This document shows positions 52,806 through 61,735 of a stretch of DNA of 64,000 nt, one piece after another; within the stretch, counting starts at the first letter, position 1, and the number at the start of each line of letters is the position of its first letter. Under the pieces are notes generated by a model. That model made no database searches, had not been told where the DNA came from, and saw only the letters and a program-made list of their open reading frames with translations. The DNA comes from Novilysobacter_A longmucuonensis (GTDB lineage: Bacteria > Pseudomonadota > Gammaproteobacteria > Xanthomonadales > Xanthomonadaceae). Position numbers and translations under genes: made by a program. The stretch lies in NCBI RefSeq assembly GCF_046600735.1, contig NZ_JBJMAW010000002.1, positions 310,001 through 374,000 of the forward strand, in the 5' to 3' direction.

Positions 52806-53891
52806 TCACAGCGCACCCTTGGTGCTCGGCAGCTCGCTGCCCTCGCGCCTCACGGCCTGCCGCAGCGCGCGCGCGACGACCTTGAAGCAGGCCTCGACCT
52901 TGTGGTGGTCGTTATCGCCGGAGACCTTCAGGTTGAGGTTCAGCCCGGCGGCTTCACACAGCGAGCGGAAGAAATGCGGCACCAGCTCGGTCGGCAGTTC
53001 GCCGACCCGCTCGCGCGCGAACGTGCCATCGAACACAAAGTATGGGCGTCCGGAAAAATCCAGTGCCGCGCTCGCCAGCGCCTCGTCCATCGGCAAGGTG
53101 AAGCCGTAGCGTCCGAGGCCGCGCTTGCCGCCGACCGCCTCGCGCAGCGCCTGCCCGAGCGCCAGCGCGCTGTCCTCGATGGTGTGGTGTTCGTCGATAT
53201 GCAGGTCGCCCTCGCAGCGCAGCTCCAGCGCGAAGCCGCCGTGCTTGCCGAGCTGCTCCAGCATGTGGTCGAAGAAGCCCAGGCCGGTGGAGACCTGCGG
53301 CTCGGCGCCGCGGTCCAGGTCGATGGTGACCGCGATGCGCGTCTCGCGGGTATTGCGCGTGACCCGGGCGGTACGCGGCGCATCGACCAGCGCGTGTGCG
53401 ATCGCCGGCCAGTCCCAATCGCCGCCGAACTGCGGGGTGCGCAACTGGAATGCGCGGATGCCGAGATTGCGGGCAAAGCCGTTGTCGGTTTCGCGGTCGC
53501 CGACCACGGCCGAGCGGCCCCAATCGATGCCGCGATCCTTGAGGTAGGCCAGCGCCAGCCCGATGCCGGGCTTGCGCGTGGCGGCGTTGTCAGCCGGCAG
53601 GCTGACGTCGATCAGCACGTCGCGGAAGACGATGCCCTGGCTCTCGAACACCTGCATCATCAGGCGGTGCGGGCCGTCGAAGCTGGCCTGCGGGTAAGCC
53701 TCCGAGCCGAGCCCGTCCTGGTTGCTCACCATCACGAACTGCCAGCCGGCATCGCGCAGGCGCAGCAGCGCCGGGATCACGCCCTCGACCAGGCGCAGCT
53801 TCTCGTAGCTGTCGATCTGGAAATCGGCCGGCTCCTCGATCAGGGTGCCGTCGCGGTCCACGAACAGGATCGGCTGCAGGGCGGTGCTCAT
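52806..53891 (-). CDS. hisB: bifunctional histidinol-phosphatase/imidazoleglycerol-phosphate dehydratase
   Basis: A 361-residue fusion. The N-terminal HAD phosphatase has FVDRDGTLIEEPADFQIDSY (Asp12, Asp14) and SAVVGDRETDNGFARNLGI. The C-terminal dehydratase (from about 175) has STGLGFFDHMLEQLGKHGGF, GDLHIDEHHTIEDSALALGQ and SGDNDHHKVEACFKVVARAL, the two His-rich manganese sites. It acts at steps 6 and 8. Its start overlaps the hisC stop. Confidence 0.96.
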   Translation of the reverse strand: MSTALQPILFVDRDGTLIEEPADFQIDSYEKLRLVEGVIPALLRLRDAGWQFVMVSNQDGLGSEAYPQASFDGPHRLMMQVFESQGIVFRDVLIDVSLPADNAATRKPGIGLALAYLKDRGIDWGRSAVVGDRETDNGFARNLGIRAFQLRTPQFGGDWDWPAIAHALVDAPRTARVTRNTRETRIAVTIDLDRGAEPQVSTGLGFFDHMLEQLGKHGGFALELRCEGDLHIDEHHTIEDSALALGQALREAVGGKRGLGRYGFTLPMDEALASAALDFSGRPYFVFDGTFARERVGELPTELVPHFFRSLCEAAGLNLNLKVSGDNDHHKVEACFKVVARALRQAVRREGSELPSTKGAL

Positions 53892-54997
53892 GCAGACACC
53901 CCGTCGCTGCCCAGCACCGCGGCGACCGCCCGGTTCTGCTCCGGCGTGCCGACGCTGATGCGCAGCGCATCGCCGAGGCGCTCGCTCGAACGCAGGTCGC
54001 GCACCACGATGCCGGCGGCCAGCAAGCGATCGAAGGCGTCCTGCGGCTCTTTGAGTCGCGCCAGCACGAAGTTCGCACGCGAGGGATAGGCGCAACGCAC
54101 CAGCGGCGACGACGCCAGCATCGCGTGCAGGCGCTCGCGCTCATCGAGCGTGGTCTGAATGTGGGCCGCGGAACCTGCGCGCACCGGTTGCGCCAACGCC
54201 GCGACCGCCAGCTCGACGCACGGGCCCGGCAACGGATACGGCGCCTGGCAGCGCTGCAGGACTGCGATCAGTCCGGCATCGGCGATGACCGCGCCGATCC
54301 GCGCGGCCGCCAGCGCGTGCGCTTTTGACAGCGTGCGCAGCACCGCGATGTTGCGCTGCATGTCCAGCAGCGAGGTCGCCGAGGGCGCCTGCGCATAGTC
54401 GAGATAGGCCTCGTCGACCACGACCACCGCGCGGCCTTCCAGCCGCTGCGCGAGTGCCGCGATCGACTCGATCGGCAACAGCGTGCCGGAAGGGTTGCCC
54501 GGCGAGCACAGGAACACCAGCTTGACCGCGTTCGCTTCGGCCGCGTCCGCGACGGCGTCGAAGTCGCATTGGAAGCCCTGCGGCGTGTCATGCAACGGCA
54601 CATCGACCACGCGGGCACCGTGCAGGCGCGCGCTGATGGCGTACATGCCAAAGGTCGGCGAGGTCACCAGCACCGCATCCTGCCCGGGCCGGCACAGTGC
54701 ACGCACCAGCAGGTCGATGCCCTCGTCGCTGCCGCGACCGGCGAGCAGTTCCCCCGGACGGCAGCGGTACATATCCGAGAGCAGCGCGCGCAGCGCCTCC
54801 GGCTGCGGGTCGGGATAGCGCCGCAGCCGCGCATCGGGATCACTGGGGTTGCACCACGGCGACTCGTTGGCATTGAGCCAGATGCCCCCATCGAGTCGCT
54901 CGCTGCGAGCGGAGCGATAGCCGGCGAATTCGCGCAGGTCCTCGCGCACCAGGTCCAGCGGATCGGCGGTGGGTGATTGCATCGCAGCCGCGCTCAT
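53888..54997 (-). CDS. hisC: histidinol-phosphate aminotransferase
   Basis: A 369-residue PLP enzyme. WLNANESPWCNPSD, LLAGRGSDEGIDLLVRALCR, FLCSPGNPSGTLLPIESIAA, VVVDEAYLDYA and the Schiff-base Lys in RTLSKAHALAAARIGAVIAD are typical. There are two possible starts, MSAAAMQSP (54997) and MQSPTADP (54982); the former overlaps hisD in ATGA fashion and was chosen. Acts at step 7. Confidence 0.95.
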   Translation of the reverse strand: MSAAAMQSPTADPLDLVREDLREFAGYRSARSERLDGGIWLNANESPWCNPSDPDARLRRYPDPQPEALRALLSDMYRCRPGELLAGRGSDEGIDLLVRALCRPGQDAVLVTSPTFGMYAISARLHGARVVDVPLHDTPQGFQCDFDAVADAAEANAVKLVFLCSPGNPSGTLLPIESIAALAQRLEGRAVVVVDEAYLDYAQAPSATSLLDMQRNIAVLRTLSKAHALAAARIGAVIADAGLIAVLQRCQAPYPLPGPCVELAVAALAQPVRAGSAAHIQTTLDERERLHAMLASSPLVRCAYPSRANFVLARLKEPQDAFDRLLAAGIVVRDLRSSERLGDALRISVGTPEQNRAVAAVLGSDGVSA

Positions 54998-56358
54998 GAG
55001 CCGATCGCCTCCAGCCGCAGGGCGACCGCACGCCGGTGCGCGTCGAGGCCTTCGGCCGACGCCAGCTCCACCGCGCATGGGCCAATCCCGGCCAGCCCTT
55101 GCGGCTGCACCTCCTGCACGGTGATCGCGACCTGGAAACTCCCCACGTTCAGGCCGCCGCAGAAGCGCGCCGCACCACTGGTCGGCAGCACGTGGTTGGT
55201 GCCGCTGCAGTAGTCGCCGAGGGCTTCGGGCGCCCAGTCGCCGAGGAATACCGAGCCGGCCGCCTGCACCTGCGGCAGCCATGCCCGCGCGTCGCGCAGG
55301 GCCAGGATCAGGTGCTCGGGCGCATAGCGATTGCTGATAGCGAACGCCTGCTCGGTCGATTCGACCCGGACCAGCCTCGAGCAGGCCAGTGCGCGCCGTG
55401 CGATATCGGCGCGCGGCAGCTGCGCCAACTGCGCCTCGACCTGCGCCGCGACCGCATCGAGCAGTGCGGCGTCCTCGCTCAGCGCGATCACCTGCGAGTC
55501 GGGGCCGTGCTCGGCCTGCGACAGCAGATCGGCCGCGACGAAGACCGGATTGGCGCCGGCATCGGCGATCACCAGCACTTCCGACGGGCCGGCCGGCATG
55601 TCGATGCCGGGTCCGCCCTCGGCCATCGCAACCTGGCGCTTGGCCTCGGTGACCCAGCCATTGCCGGGGCCGAACAGCTTGTCGCAGCGGGGCACGCTGC
55701 CGGTGCCGAACGCCATTGCCGCTATCGCCTGCGCGCCGCCGAGCTTGAAGACCTGCCGCACGCCGCAGCGCATCGCGGCATACAGCACTGCCGGATCGGC
55801 GCTGCCATCGCTGCGCGGTGGGGTGCACAGCACCGCGCCGCGGCAGCCGGCCAGTTGCGCCGGCACCCCGAGCATCAGCGCAGTCGACGGCAGCGGCGCG
55901 GACCCGGCCGGCACGTACAGGCCAATCTGCCGGATCGGCCGCAGGATGCGCTCGCAGCGCACGCCCGGCGCGGTGTCCATGGCGTACGGCGCGCTCATGC
56001 CGCGCTCATGGAACAGTGCGATGCGCGCGGCGGCGTCGTCGATGGCACGACGCAACGGCGGCGCCAGGGCGGCCGGGGCCGCCGCGAGTTCAGCCTCGGA
56101 TACGAGTAGCTGGTCGAGCGCGACGCGGTCGAATCGCAATGTCAGGGCCCGCAGTGCTTCATCGCCGTGTTCGCGGACTTCGGCGATCAGCTGAGCGACC
56201 GCCGCTGTGACGTCGGCGGAGTTCTGCTGGCTCGGGCGACGCAACAGTGACTCGCGTTGCGCCTCGTCCAGCGCGCTCCAGTCGATGCGGCGCAGGCCAC
56301 TGCGGTCCGGCGCGACTACGTTGGTCTGGGGCACGCTCATGTCGGCACCCGCGCTCAT
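54994..56358 (-). CDS. hisD: histidinol dehydrogenase
   Basis: A 454-residue zinc enzyme for the last two oxidations. LYVPAGSAPLPSTALMLGVP, KLGGAQAIAAMAFGTGSVPR, DKLFGPGNGWVTEAKRQVAM, DMPAGPSEVLVIADAGANP and APEALGDYCSGTNHVLPTSG with ARFCGGLNV are conserved. Normally the dehydrogenase has GP(S/T)E and GPGN as seen. The start MSAGADMSVPQ overlaps hisG by four bases; MSVPQTNVV six codons on is an alternative. Confidence 0.96.
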   Translation of the reverse strand: MSAGADMSVPQTNVVAPDRSGLRRIDWSALDEAQRESLLRRPSQQNSADVTAAVAQLIAEVREHGDEALRALTLRFDRVALDQLLVSEAELAAAPAALAPPLRRAIDDAAARIALFHERGMSAPYAMDTAPGVRCERILRPIRQIGLYVPAGSAPLPSTALMLGVPAQLAGCRGAVLCTPPRSDGSADPAVLYAAMRCGVRQVFKLGGAQAIAAMAFGTGSVPRCDKLFGPGNGWVTEAKRQVAMAEGGPGIDMPAGPSEVLVIADAGANPVFVAADLLSQAEHGPDSQVIALSEDAALLDAVAAQVEAQLAQLPRADIARRALACSRLVRVESTEQAFAISNRYAPEHLILALRDARAWLPQVQAAGSVFLGDWAPEALGDYCSGTNHVLPTSGAARFCGGLNVGSFQVAITVQEVQPQGLAGIGPCAVELASAEGLDAHRRAVALRLEAIGS

Positions 56359-57269
56359 GCCAGCATGCCCTCCACCGGCAATACCAGCAGCCCGCGGGCA
56401 CCGGCGCGCTTGAGCTCCTCCAGTCGCTGCCAGGTCACCGCGCCATGGCACAGGGCCTGCAGCGCCAGTCCATCGCTGCCGTCGATGCGGGTGACCGTCG
56501 GCGCCTCGGCATCGGGAAGCAACGGCAGCAGGCCGGGCACCGCCTCGCGCGAGGCCTGGAACAGCAGCAGCTTGCTGTTGCGGATGCGCAACGCGCCGTC
56601 GAGCCGGCGCAGCAGCAGTTCGGCCAGTTCGGCGCGCGGATCGTCGAAGCTGCCGGTCGGCCCGGCCAGCACCGCTTCGCTTTCAAGCAACGTCAACACC
56701 GGCTTGAGCTGGTTGGCCGCCAAGGTGGCGCCGCTGGACACCAGGTCGCAGATCGCATCGGCCTGGCCGAGCCGGGGGGCGATCTCCACCGAGCCGGACA
56801 ACTGCACCACGTCGGCGGCGAGGCCCTGCGCGGCCAGCCATTCCGACAACAGCGCCGGATAACTGGTCGCGATGCGCTTGCCTTCGAGCTGGCGGGCGTC
56901 CTGCCAGGTCCAGGTGTCGGGCACCGCCAGCGCCAGGCGGCAGGCCCCGAACCCGAGCGCACGCCATTCGCGGAAGGCCGGTGCGCGCTGCGCCGCGCGG
57001 CGCTCGCGGTCCTGCTCGAGCAGCACGTTGCGGCCGACGACGCCCAGATCGCAGACGCCGTCGGCGATCAAGCCTGGGATGTCGTCGTCGCGGACCAGCA
57101 GCAGGTCGACCGGCAGGCTTTCGCCGTAGCAGAACAGCCGGTCGCGGCTTTCGCGCCAGCTCAATCCGCACGAGGCCAGCAGGGCGCGCGCGGCGTCGGC
57201 GAGGCGGCCGGATTTCTGGATGGCGATGCGCAGACGGTCGCGCGCCGCCGCGGGGACGGGTGGGCTCAT
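56355..57269 (-). CDS. hisG: ATP phosphoribosyltransferase (long-form HisG)
   Basis: A 304-residue enzyme for the committed step of histidine synthesis. RLRIAIQKSGRLADAARALL, DDIPGLIADGVCDLGVVGRN, KRIATSYPALLSEWLAAQGL, GSVEIAPRLGQADAICDLVS with SGATLAANQL, and a C-terminal regulatory domain (APTVTRIDGSDGLALQALCH) make it the long, histidine-inhibited form without need of HisZ. ATG 57267-57269 lies ten bases after the TrpR-like gene's stop. Confidence 0.95.
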   Translation of the reverse strand: MSPPVPAAARDRLRIAIQKSGRLADAARALLASCGLSWRESRDRLFCYGESLPVDLLLVRDDDIPGLIADGVCDLGVVGRNVLLEQDRERRAAQRAPAFREWRALGFGACRLALAVPDTWTWQDARQLEGKRIATSYPALLSEWLAAQGLAADVVQLSGSVEIAPRLGQADAICDLVSSGATLAANQLKPVLTLLESEAVLAGPTGSFDDPRAELAELLLRRLDGALRIRNSKLLLFQASREAVPGLLPLLPDAEAPTVTRIDGSDGLALQALCHGAVTWQRLEELKRAGARGLLVLPVEGMLA

Positions 57270-57279
57270 ATGGGGTGCC

Positions 57280-57600
57280 TCAGCGGTGGCGCGAAGGTGG
57301 GGACGTGTCGCGCTGCAGCGCGGCGTCATAGCCGCCGGCGCCACGGTCGAGCGTGCGTGCGACCCGCCCGATCGTGGTGACGCTGACCTGGGTGCGCTCG
57401 TGGATTTCGCGATACGGCACGCCGGCGGCGACCAGCGGCACCACCCGCCAGCGGTCGGTCATCGCCTCCAGCTCGGCCGGAGTGCACAGGTCGTCCAGGA
57501 ACGCGCACAGCTGCTCGACGCTGCGCAGCCCGAGCATCGCCGTGGCGAGGCCGGTGATCGCGTCGTGCTCCTGCTCGGCGGGGTTGGGGCGACGTTTCAT
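57280..57600 (-). CDS. TrpR-related (YerC/YecD-type) DNA-binding protein
   Basis: A 106-residue protein. VEQLCAFLDDLCTPAELEAM followed by TDRWRVVPLVAAGVPYREIH and ERTQVSVTTIGRVARTLDRG has the TrpR-superfamily fold and helix-turn-helix of the YerC/YecD family. It is the first gene of the his transcription unit, ten bases before hisG, and the same gene order occurs in xanthomonads. It probably represses the his operon in response to histidine, which is inference from position. The region before it contains an imperfect palindrome at the promoter. Confidence 0.85.
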   Translation of the reverse strand: MKRRPNPAEQEHDAITGLATAMLGLRSVEQLCAFLDDLCTPAELEAMTDRWRVVPLVAAGVPYREIHERTQVSVTTIGRVARTLDRGAGGYDAALQRDTSPPSRHR

Positions 57601-57613
57601 GCTGTCTTCTTGT

Positions 57614-57656
57614 ATTAATGCGCTGTCACGTTAATTGGTTGCGAGGCATCCGTCAA
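57614..57656 (-). promoter_or_regulatory. candidate his-operon promoter with overlapping palindromic operator
   Basis: On the minus strand: TTGACG (57656-57651), 17-base spacer, TAACGT (57633-57628). The imperfect 22-base palindrome between ATTAAC and ATTAAT arms (57635-57614) covers the -10 hexamer and sits 14 bases before the ATG of the TrpR-like gene. No histidine-rich leader peptide or attenuator is visible upstream, which leaves repression as the simpler hypothesis. Confidence 0.45.
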
Positions 57657-57769
57657 CCCGCTGCCGGTATCCGGTTTGGAACCAAGGCAGTCCATCTGTG
57701 TTTGCCGTAGCGATCAGGCGGCGGCACGTCGCGTCATACCGGGCGTGATGCGTGCCGCGGGGTGATCCG

Positions 57770-57832
57770 TAGAGCCGAGCTTGCTCGGCTGCTCCTCCGC
57801 TGCGGTCGGGCAGCGGAGCAAGCTCCGCTCTA
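57770..57832 (+). repeat. paired TAGAGCCGAGC / TAGAGCGGAGC repeats
   Basis: TAGAGCCGAGCTTGCTCGGC (from 57770) and AGCGGAGCAAGCTCCGCTCT (from 57812) form two hairpins between the his promoter and the diguanylate cyclase gene; a half REP (GCCGCTCCTACAA) follows at 57890. Confidence 0.8.
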
Positions 57833-57997
57833 CCAAGCGCCTGTGGGCGCGGGACGCAATCCGCGACACCAGCGATCGCGGCCATGGGCCGCTCCTACAA
57901 AAGCCCCGCCGCGCGCCGCGCGCTCGACCCGGAGTACACTCCGGCGGTCCCCGCCCGGGGATGTCGGCTGCGGTTGGCCAGTTCGTGGGGGACACGC

Positions 57998-59836
57998 ATG
58001 GAGCATTTCAGGCGATCGCTGATTCTCGCGCTCGCGTCGTACCTGCTGCTGGCGAGCGGCTGGGCGCAGGCGCAAGGGGTGATGGAGCTGGAAGCCGGCA
58101 CCTCGCAGGTGTCGCTGTCCACGCACCTGCAGTACTTCCACGATTCCGACGGCGATGCGGACCTCGCCACCGTGGTGCGCCGTGCGCGGCAGCAGCGGTT
58201 TCTGCCGCTGCCTTCGGACAATGCCGCCTTCGGCTTCCAGACCGGCGCATTCTGGTTCCATGCCGACCTGGTCAACCGGCGCGCGGACGAGCAGCGCTGG
58301 CTTCTCGTGCAGGAGTACGCGCTCAGCGACCGCCTCGACGTCTACCTGCGTTACGCCGACGGGCACGTCGTGCACCAGGCCGGTGGCGACCATCTTGCGT
58401 TCGCCGAGCGAAGCATTCGTTACCGGCACCCCAACTTCTGGCTGGAGCTGCCGGTCGGCGAGCCGGTCGACCTGTTCGTACGCGTGCGCAGCCAGAGCTC
58501 GATGCAGGTGCCGCTGACGCTGTTCACGCCGACCGCGTTTACCGAAAAATCGCGCGACGCGCAGCTCGGCATCGGGCTGTACTACGGCATCCTGCTGGCG
58601 TTGTTCATCTACAACCTGGTGCTGTGGCTGACGCTGCGCGATGCCAGTTATTTCTGGTACCTGTTCCACGTCACCGCGTTCGGGCTGGTGCTGTTCACCC
58701 TCAACGGGCTTGGCTTCGAGCACCTGTGGCCGGACTCGGCCTGGCTCGCCGACAAGTCGGTGCCGCTGTCGATCTGCCTGGCGCAGATCGGCATGCAACA
58801 GTTCACCCGCACCTTCCTCGGGCTGGGCGAGCGCTGGCGACTGGGCGATCGGGTCGGACTGGGCCTGATCGCGTTCTTCGTGATCTTCGGCATCGCCGCG
58901 ACCCAGCTGCCCTACTCCATCGCCACCCCGATCGCCTCGCTGGCGGTGTTCGTCAACATCGTCTGGATCGCGGCGGCCACGGTGGTGGCGGTACGCCGCG
59001 GCTATCGCCCGGCGCGGATCTTCCTGCTGGCCTGGGCGATGTTCCTGCTCGGCACGGTGCTGTTCGTGGCGCTGGCGTTCGGCCTGCTGCCCAAGACCTT
59101 CGTCACCGAATACGGCGTACAGATCGGCTCGGCACTGGAAATGCTGCTGCTGTCGGTGGCGCTGGGCCATCGCTACGCGGCGCTGCGCAGCGCCAACGAG
59201 CGCATCGTGCGCGAAGCCAAGCAGCAACTCGAACACAAGGTCCAGCAACGCACCACCGAGCTGCGCAGCGCGCTGGGGCAACTGGAGGACGCGCATACCC
59301 GACTGCGTGAAACCAGCCAGCGCGACGGCCTCACCGGGCTGCATAACCGCACCCATTTCCACAACGCGCTCGAGGCGCTGGTGGCCAAGGCGCGCCGGGA
59401 ACAGCAACCGCTATCGCTGCTGATGATCGATCTGGACTATTTCAAGATGATCAACGACCACTATGGCCACCTGGTCGGCGACGAGTGCCTGCGCTGGGCC
59501 GCGCATGCGATCGGCAAGGCCTTGCGGCCGCACGACGCCCTGCTGGCGCGCTTCGGCGGCGAGGAGTTCGTGGCCGCACTGCCCGGGCAGGACCTGCAGC
59601 GCGCCACCGGCGTGGCCGAGCAGTTGCGCCAGCAGCTGCGCGAGCGCACCTGCAGCAGCGGTGAGCACTCCATCGCGGTGTCGGCCAGCATCGGCGTGCA
59701 TATGCTGGACACGCGCAGCCTGGACAGGAACGTCGAGGAGGTCATCGACGAGGCCCTGCAGGCGGCCGACCAGGCACTCTACGTGGCCAAGGCGCACGGG
59801 CGCGATTGCGTGAGGGCGGCGCCGCTGCCGGCCTGA
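57998..59836 (+). CDS. 7TMR-DISM diguanylate cyclase
   Basis: A 612-residue inner-membrane sensor. A signal peptide (SLILALASYLLLASGWAQAQ) leads to a periplasmic 7TMR-DISMED2-type domain (residues about 30-180, jelly-roll ligand fold), seven transmembrane helices (about 185-395), a coiled coil (EAKQQLEHKVQQRTTELRSA) and a GGDEF domain with FGGEEFVAAL as active site and DLDYFKMINDHYGHLVGDEC as metal-binding segment. It makes c-di-GMP, probably in response to an extracellular ligand. It lies between the his operon and the lyase/hisS pair, reading the other way. Confidence 0.92.
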   Translation: MEHFRRSLILALASYLLLASGWAQAQGVMELEAGTSQVSLSTHLQYFHDSDGDADLATVVRRARQQRFLPLPSDNAAFGFQTGAFWFHADLVNRRADEQRWLLVQEYALSDRLDVYLRYADGHVVHQAGGDHLAFAERSIRYRHPNFWLELPVGEPVDLFVRVRSQSSMQVPLTLFTPTAFTEKSRDAQLGIGLYYGILLALFIYNLVLWLTLRDASYFWYLFHVTAFGLVLFTLNGLGFEHLWPDSAWLADKSVPLSICLAQIGMQQFTRTFLGLGERWRLGDRVGLGLIAFFVIFGIAATQLPYSIATPIASLAVFVNIVWIAAATVVAVRRGYRPARIFLLAWAMFLLGTVLFVALAFGLLPKTFVTEYGVQIGSALEMLLLSVALGHRYAALRSANERIVREAKQQLEHKVQQRTTELRSALGQLEDAHTRLRETSQRDGLTGLHNRTHFHNALEALVAKARREQQPLSLLMIDLDYFKMINDHYGHLVGDECLRWAAHAIGKALRPHDALLARFGGEEFVAALPGQDLQRATGVAEQLRQQLRERTCSSGEHSIAVSASIGVHMLDTRSLDRNVEEVIDEALQAADQALYVAKAHGRDCVRAAPLPA

Positions 59837-59845
59837 GGGCAAGCC

Positions 59846-61735
59846 TCAGCGATCCGCGATCGCCGCCAGCACCAGGCCTTCGTGCACCAGCCGTACTGCG
59901 GTCGCGACCTCGGCATCGAGCGCACGATCGCGATCCAGGAACGGGATCTCGGTGCGGATCGCGGCATGCGCCGCGGCCACCTTGTCGCCGGGGCGGAACT
60001 CGTCGGCAGTCGCCAGTTCGTTACGCAGGCCTTCGACCTCCCGCAGAAACGCCTCACGGTCGCCGGCGTCGCCCAACCCGCACCGCACCTTGTCCGCGAA
60101 CGTCGCCGCATCCACGCGGCCGGCCAGATCACGCGCGGCATTGATCATGTCGCGCCGCAGGTCCAGCGCCTGCGCGGCGGTGTACAGCTCCAGCGCGAGC
60201 ACCTTGCCCAGGTCATCGGCCATCGCCAGTGCATGGCGCGCTTCGTTGGCGCCCATCGAGACGTGGTCCTCGGCATTGGCGCTGGTCGGGATCGAATACA
60301 CCGACGCCGGATGCGCCCGGCTGGCCAGGTCGTTGACGATCGCCGCGGCGGTGTACTGCACGATCATGAAGCCCGACTCGGTCGCGTCCTCGTTGCCGAT
60401 CAGGAAGCCCGGCAGCCCGTCGTTGGTCGCCGGGTCGACCAGCTTGTTGAGGCGGCGCTCGGAGATGCTCGCCAGCACCGGGATCGCCGCCTTGATGTAG
60501 CTCATCGCCAGCGCCAGCGGCATGCCGTGGAAGTGGCCGGCGGATATCACCTGTTGCTCGACATGATCGGCTTTGGCGTCGGGAAAGATGATCGGATTGT
60601 CGGTCAACGAGTTGAGCTCGATCTCCAGCACGCGCGCGGCCTGCGCGACCGCATCGCGCACCGCGCCGTGGACCTGCGGCGTGCAGCGCAGCGAGTAGCT
60701 GTCCTGTGGCTGGTGTTTCTTGCCGCCGCGGAACGGCCGGAAGCGGGTGTAGAACTTCTCGCGGCCGTGGCGCTGGTCCAACGGCACCCAGTCCCAACCG
60801 ATGTCGAACCGCAGCTCCCGCGCCTCATTGGTGTCCCAGCACTGCGGATGCCACGGACGGAAGCGCGGCACCAGGTGATACGGGATGTCGGCCAGCGTGG
60901 AGCCAGCCAGCATCCGGCGCAGGTTGGCAGCGGCTTCGACCTGCCCCGGATGCGGACGCAGCGCGTGCACCTCCTCGGCGAACGCGCCGAGCCGGCCGGC
61001 AAACGCGTCAATGGTCATCGCCGCGGCAAGGTCGGCGGTTTCCAGCAGTGCCTCCAGCCTGTGCAGCGCGAGCACGCCGCAAGCCAGCATCTGCGCGGTG
61101 CCGTTGTTGAGCGCGAGCCCTTCCTTGTACGACAGGGTGACCGGCGTCAGGCCTGCGCGCTGCAGCGCCTCGGCCCCGGGCATGCGCTCGCCCTGGTAAA
61201 ACGCCTGGCCGCCACCGAGCAGCACGATCGCCAGGTGCGACAACGGCGCCAGGTCGCCCGAGGCGCCGACCGAACCGAGCTGCGGCACCACCGGCACGAT
61301 GCCGGCGTTGAGCATCGCCGCGAGCGCCTGCAGGGTCTGCACGCGGATGCCGGAATGCCCGCGCATCAGCGTGTTGATCCGTATGCACAACATCGCCCGC
61401 ACGATCTCCGGGGCGAACGGCTCGCCCACGCAGACCGCGTGGGTCACGATCAGGTTGCGCTGCAGTTCGGCGTGCAGCGACTCGTGCGGGTTGACCGCGT
61501 CCACCCCGGCGCCGGAGCGCAGCCGGTGCGCGCCGAGCAGCCGGTCGGCATTGCTGCCGAAGCCGGTCGAGACACCGTAGATGGGCTCCTCGCGGCCGAC
61601 CTGATCGGCCAGGAACTCGGCGGCGCGCGCGACCGCGGGCAGTTGCGCGGCGGCGAGCTCGACCTGCGCGCCATGCGCGACCATCACCAGCTGCGCGCGC
61701 GTCAGCGTGCGGCCGTCCAGCGAGATCGGCCTCAT
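59846..61735 (-). CDS. long aromatic amino acid (histidine-type) ammonia-lyase
   Basis: A 629-residue MIO enzyme. The cofactor forms from Ala158-Ser159-Gly160 in GSVGASGDLAPLSH; Tyr53 is in PIYGVSTGFGSNADRLL. In NLIVTHAVCVGEP the His at the selectivity position (His99) matches HutH rather than Tyr/Phe lyases. HutH proteins are about 510 residues; here an insert of about 60 residues (280-343, with FRPWHPQCW and FDIGWDWVPLDQRHGREKF) precedes QDSYSLRCTPQVHGAVRD, and the C-terminus is extended. No other hut genes are nearby. The start overlaps the hisS stop by four bases, an unusual coupling of a degradative-type enzyme with a tRNA synthetase. Confidence 0.82.
   Translation of the reverse strand: MRPISLDGRTLTRAQLVMVAHGAQVELAAAQLPAVARAAEFLADQVGREEPIYGVSTGFGSNADRLLGAHRLRSGAGVDAVNPHESLHAELQRNLIVTHAVCVGEPFAPEIVRAMLCIRINTLMRGHSGIRVQTLQALAAMLNAGIVPVVPQLGSVGASGDLAPLSHLAIVLLGGGQAFYQGERMPGAEALQRAGLTPVTLSYKEGLALNNGTAQMLACGVLALHRLEALLETADLAAAMTIDAFAGRLGAFAEEVHALRPHPGQVEAAANLRRMLAGSTLADIPYHLVPRFRPWHPQCWDTNEARELRFDIGWDWVPLDQRHGREKFYTRFRPFRGGKKHQPQDSYSLRCTPQVHGAVRDAVAQAARVLEIELNSLTDNPIIFPDAKADHVEQQVISAGHFHGMPLALAMSYIKAAIPVLASISERRLNKLVDPATNDGLPGFLIGNEDATESGFMIVQYTAAAIVNDLASRAHPASVYSIPTSANAEDHVSMGANEARHALAMADDLGKVLALELYTAAQALDLRRDMINAARDLAGRVDAATFADKVRCGLGDAGDREAFLREVEGLRNELATADEFRPGDKVAAAHAAIRTEIPFLDRDRALDAEVATAVRLVHEGLVLAAIADR

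Noticed and set aside
57601..57760. His-operon attenuator with histidine-rich leader peptide
   Set aside because: No run of CAC/CAT codons occurs on the minus strand in this stretch and no terminator/antiterminator pair is visible.
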